DNA from: Pseudomonas triclosanedens | GTDB taxonomy: Bacteria > Pseudomonadota > Gammaproteobacteria > Pseudomonadales > Pseudomonadaceae | Reading direction: 5' to 3' | Assembly: GCF_026686735.1 (NCBI RefSeq) | Contig: NZ_CP113432.1 | Location: 2,469,001 to 2,533,000 of the forward strand | Length of the DNA: 64,000 nt | Part shown: positions 61,712 to 64,000 of the stretch, in pieces | How positions within the stretch are numbered: the stretch's first letter is position 1 | How the letters are laid out: the number at the start of each line of letters is the position of its first letter | Position numbers and translations under genes: made by a program | Notes under the pieces: model-generated | Told to the model about the DNA's origin: nothing | The model's input: only the letters and a program-made list of their open reading frames with translations | The model's database searches: none

Positions 61712-62923
61712 CTATACCCGTGCCGCTGTCACGGCCGCGCAGCCCCAGGTGGTGCGCCAGCGCGCCTTCACCGCGTGCAGGCCGAACCAGGCCAGCACGC
61801 CGAGGCTGGCGAACAGCCAGAGGCCGATCTGGTAGTCACCAGTGGATTGCTTGATCGCACCCAGGCCCGCGGTCAGGCAGAAGCCGCCGATGCCGCCGGC
61901 CATGCCGATCAGGCCGGTCATCACCCCGATGGTCTGGCGGAAGCGCTGCGGCACGAGCTGGAACACTGCACCGTTGCCCGCGCCAAGGCTGAGCATCGCG
62001 GCCACGAAGAGGCTCAGGGCGGCAACCGCGCTGGACAGGTGGAACCCCACCGCGGCGATGCAGATCGAGGCGACGGTGTACATCACCAGCAGGCTGCGGA
62101 TACCACCGATGCGATCGGCCAGCGCGCCGCCCATTGGACGCATGAGGCTGCCGGCGAACACGCAGGCGGCGGTGTAGTAGCCCGCCTTGACCGGGTCCAG
62201 CCCATACTGGTCGTTGAAGTAGCCGGGCAGTGTGCTGGCCAGGCCAAGGAAGCCGCCGAAGGTCACGCTGTAGAAGAACATGAACCACCAACTGTCGCGG
62301 TCACCAAGGGCCTTCAGATAGTCGGCCAGGGATTTGGGCGCTGGGCACCCCGGCGCATTGCGGGCGAACAGGGCGAATACCAGGAGGGTCGCCAGCAAGG
62401 GGATCAGCGCGAAGCCGAATACATTCTGCCAGCCGAATGCGGCGGCGATGCCGGGCGCGAACAGTGCGGTGAGCACTGTGCCGGAGTTTCCCGCGCCAGC
62501 GATACCCATCGCCTTGCCCTGGTGCTGCGGCGGGTACCACTGCGAGGCCAGGGGCAGCGCTACGGCGAAGGAGGCGCCGGCCATGCCCAGCAGTACGCCC
62601 AGCAGAAGGGCATGCTCCAGCGTTTGGATTCCCAGTTGCCAGGCTCCAGACAGCGCGCAGATGACGACTACCTGGCCGAGGATGCCGGCGGCCTTGGGCG
62701 ACCAGCGATCGGCCAGCAGGCCCATCAGGAAGCGCAGTACGGCGCCTGAAAGAATCGGTGTGGCCACCATCAGCGCGCGCTGCTGGGTGGACAGTTCGAG
62801 GTCGGTGGCGATCTGCACGGCCAGTGGGCCGAGCACGTACCAGACCATGAAGCTCAGGTCGAAATAGAGGAAGGCGGCGAAGAGCGTCGGCGCGTGGCCG
62901 GCTTTCCAGAAGCTCGTCTGCAT
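61712..62923 (-). CDS. nasA: NasA, MFS nitrate/nitrite transporter (NNP family)
   Basis: 403 aa, about 12 spans. NNP signature pieces are visible: ALPLASQWYPPQHQGKAMGIAGAGNSGT (about 130-157) and LSLGAGNGAVFQLVPQRF with GVMTGLIGMAGGIGGF (the second nitrate signature), plus FYSVTFGGFLGLASTLPGYF. Imports nitrate for NasC. ATG 62923 has GAGGTG five bases upstream; MRCS at 62935 is an alternative. It has its own RpoN-type promoter and leader terminator, and is followed by the kinase/phosphatase gene. Confidence 0.94.
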   Translation of the reverse strand: MQTSFWKAGHAPTLFAAFLYFDLSFMVWYVLGPLAVQIATDLELSTQQRALMVATPILSGAVLRFLMGLLADRWSPKAAGILGQVVVICALSGAWQLGIQTLEHALLLGVLLGMAGASFAVALPLASQWYPPQHQGKAMGIAGAGNSGTVLTALFAPGIAAAFGWQNVFGFALIPLLATLLVFALFARNAPGCPAPKSLADYLKALGDRDSWWFMFFYSVTFGGFLGLASTLPGYFNDQYGLDPVKAGYYTAACVFAGSLMRPMGGALADRIGGIRSLLVMYTVASICIAAVGFHLSSAVAALSLFVAAMLSLGAGNGAVFQLVPQRFRQTIGVMTGLIGMAGGIGGFCLTAGLGAIKQSTGDYQIGLWLFASLGVLAWFGLHAVKARWRTTWGCAAVTAARV

Positions 62924-63013
62924 GGAACACCTCATCAGCAACGGTTGAGTACCCCGGTCGGGCGCCCATATGGCATCCGCCGGTGCTGCAAGGCCCCTGC
63001 GCCGGGGCAAACG

Positions 63014-63067
63014 AAAAAGGCGTCGCTCCACCCTCGCACTAGGTGCGGGTGCGGATGCGACGCCTTT
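63014..63067 (-). terminator. Leader terminator of nasA (attenuator)
   Basis: On the minus strand AAAGGCGTCGC (63067-63057) pairs with GCGACGCCTTT (63026-63016), 11 perfect pairs enclosing an inner stem, and is followed by a U-run. It lies 91 bases before the nasA start. The outer sequence AAAGGCGTC/GACGCCTTT is the same as in the nirB leader, so the two are evidently controlled together. Confidence 0.88.
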
Positions 63068-63077
63068 GTCGTAGTTG

Positions 63078-63097
63078 GGTAACCGCCGTTGATTACC
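63078..63097 (-). promoter_or_regulatory. Hexaloop RNA hairpin in the nasA leader
   Basis: Minus strand: GGTAATC, loop AACGGC, GGTTACC, seven pairs with one G-U wobble. The six-base loop again has A1 and G4, as in ANTAR targets. It ends ten bases before the terminator arm. I could not find a second hexaloop hairpin upstream; the predicted transcription start is only a few bases away. Confidence 0.7.
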
Positions 63098-63110
63098 ACC
63101 GGCTGGACTA

Positions 63111-63129
63111 CAGCAAGCGCTGGGCCAAG
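63111..63129 (-). promoter_or_regulatory. Sigma-54 (RpoN) promoter of nasA
   Basis: The minus strand reads CTTGGCCCAGCGCTTGCTG, a near-consensus sigma-54 site (TTGGCnC-N4/5-TTGC) with GG and GC ten bases apart. The start of transcription should fall near 63101. Together with the hexaloop (63078-63097), the terminator (63014-63067) and the hairpin at 63183-63228 it accounts for most of the 311-base gap 62924-63234. Confidence 0.78.
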
Positions 63130-63182
63130 TGTAAAAAGTCTTTTGGACTCAGTGGATTACCGTGATCCAGCCGTTTTGCGAT

Positions 63183-63228
63183 GCCCCAACGCAGCGCTAG
63201 CGGCGGGGCGCGTGCGCTGCGTTGGGGC
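63183..63228. repeat. Perfect 15-bp inverted repeat after the cytochrome gene
   Basis: GCCCCAACGCAGCGC (63183-63197) and GCGCTGCGTTGGGGC (63214-63228) are perfect reverse complements with a 16-base spacer. The first base past the right arm is six bases from the cytochrome c stop (minus strand). No T-run follows on either strand, so it may be a terminator of low efficiency, an mRNA-stabilising hairpin, or a regulator site upstream of the nasA promoter. Confidence 0.7.
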
Positions 63229-63234
63229 GTGGGC

Positions 63235-63726
63235 TCAGAGCGTTGGTGGGGAGGGAAAGAGCACCACCGGCCCTTGCGGTACGGTCCCTGGCGGCAGGTA
63301 GGCAGGGGCGATCTGGCCGGCCGGGCCAAGGTGACGAAGATAGCGGTAGATACCGCGCAGGTCGTCATCGCTCATGATGCGCAGCACATGGGAGGGCATG
63401 GGTGGCCGGAAGCTCGCCTGGCGCGCGTTGGCCAGCCACTGCTCCTCGCTGTAGCCCTGCATGTACAGGCGCAGGTTGCTGGGATAGGTGGTGCCCCAGG
63501 GGCCGCTCCAGCCCAGTTGATCGCCGGTGAGCCAGGCGCTCTCCGGGACTTTCTCCGGCGCCATCGCGTAGCCGGCGGTGTGGCAGTCGTTGCAGCCGGC
63601 GATCTGCACCAGATAGCGGCCGCGTTGCAGGGAATCGGAGTCCGCAGCTGGTGTTGGCGCGGAAAGGGACATAAGTGGCAGGCACAGACAACCGGACAGC
63701 GCGCCCACCCGAGGGAAGGACGGCAT
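63235..63726 (-). CDS. Small secreted mono-haem cytochrome c
   Basis: 163 aa. Signal peptide (LCLPLMSLSAPTPAAD), haem motif CNDCH at 45-49 (IAGCNDCHTAGYAM), and a probable axial Met in PPMPSHVLRIMSDDDLRGIYRYLRHLG. The DDLRGIYRYL helix is typical of class I cytochromes associated with dehydrogenases. GGAG precedes ATG 63726. No dehydrogenase gene is visible next to it. Its electron partner is unknown; it ends just before the nasA promoter region. Confidence 0.83.
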   Translation of the reverse strand: MPSFPRVGALSGCLCLPLMSLSAPTPAADSDSLQRGRYLVQIAGCNDCHTAGYAMAPEKVPESAWLTGDQLGWSGPWGTTYPSNLRLYMQGYSEEQWLANARQASFRPPMPSHVLRIMSDDDLRGIYRYLRHLGPAGQIAPAYLPPGTVPQGPVVLFPSPPTL

Positions 63727-63805
63727 GGTGTGTATCTCCTCTGATAGCGATCGGGTTCACGGCTCCAGAGGTATAGCGCGTTGTCGGCGTGCCTGCCGGG
63801 ATGGC

Positions 63806-64000
63806 TCAGGCGACCCAGTTGACGTTGGGGAAGGTATCGCGGAAGGCGTCGGGAATCGGGGTGACTTGACCGGCTTTGTAGTCGAAGAACACGAAGCCGG
63901 ATTTTGCCATTGCCACGAGGGTGTCGTCCGCTGGGCGTGTGATGCGGAAGATGATGTCGCCGCCGTACTTGTTGAAGTCCATGACGCCGACCTCGAACAG
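63806..64000 (-). CDS. Acyl-CoA thioesterase family protein, C-terminal part
   Basis: The last 64 codons plus stop of a gene that begins beyond base 64000. Reading inward: LFEVGVMDFNKYGGDIIFRITRP, then LVAMAKSGFVFFDYKAGQVTPIPDAF, ending VNWVA. This is a hot-dog-fold thioesterase (4-hydroxybenzoyl-CoA thioesterase/YbgC type) C-terminal half. The catalytic Asp region lies outside the window, so the subfamily is uncertain. Confidence 0.7.
   Translation of the reverse strand: MFEVGVMDFNKYGGDIIFRITRPADDTLVAMAKSGFVFFDYKAGQVTPIPDAFRDTFPNVNWVA

Overview
The window looks like chromosomal core DNA of a high-GC Pseudomonas close to, but not identical with, P. aeruginosa. The evidence is the OprF, SigX, ThrH and CysH protein sequences, a cmaX-crfX-cmpX-sigX-oprF block, a ppsR/ppsA divergon and a nirB-nirD-nasC-cobA nitrate cluster. 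The gene order matches what I remember of the P. aeruginosa PAO1 chromosome around PA1736-PA1783. I see no rRNA, tRNA, CRISPR array, insertion sequence or prophage. Most units are separated by clear GC-rich hairpin terminators.

Layout. 0-5.7 kb: the end of a polyamine-type ABC binding protein, then a four-gene peptide-ligase/transglutaminase/Anbu proteasome-like operon with a possible extra small gene, and a secreted c-type cytochrome. 6.3-9.7 kb: a thiolase plus hydratase/dehydrogenase pair for fatty-acid beta-oxidation. 9.8-17.7 kb: mixed housekeeping genes (isochorismatase-like hydrolase, amidotransferase, CorA channel, macro-domain protein, crotonase, DUF-type membrane protein, GNAT, DAHP synthase). 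17.9-27 kb: PilZ protein, thioredoxin-like/PanE-like/nucleotidase/USP genes, then sulfur assimilation (cysB, cysH with a thioredoxin-fold neighbour), thrH and pabB. 27-38 kb: two giant MalT-type LuxR regulators followed by a five-gene export/surface operon. That operon holds a DUF6160-like secreted protein, a C39-like peptidase, an FapF-like barrel, a FadL-like barrel and a MalM-like protein. 38-41.4 kb: a retropepsin/transglutaminase/ATP-grasp operon on the opposite strand. 41.6-44.1 kb: a DUF3300-DUF2950 pair. 44.3-53.4 kb: ppsR/ppsA, esterase, rraA, and the SigX cell-envelope stress block. 53.4-63.1 kb: nitrate assimilation on the minus strand, with RpoN-type promoters and leader attenuators. 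The end holds a small cytochrome c and part of a thioesterase.

The most interesting material is (i) the MalT-regulator plus fil/fap-like surface-fibre operon at 27-38 kb, with a hairpin placed between the putative subunit gene and the assembly genes; (ii) two independent operons in one window (0.5-4.7 kb and 38.3-41.4 kb) that each combine an ATP-grasp ligase, a transglutaminase fold and a protease; and (iii) two nitrate leaders that share RpoN promoters, A1/G4 hexaloop hairpins and GGCGTC-type terminators, one with two hexaloops and one apparently with a single hexaloop. All functional statements come from reading the sequence and from family knowledge; no database search was run.
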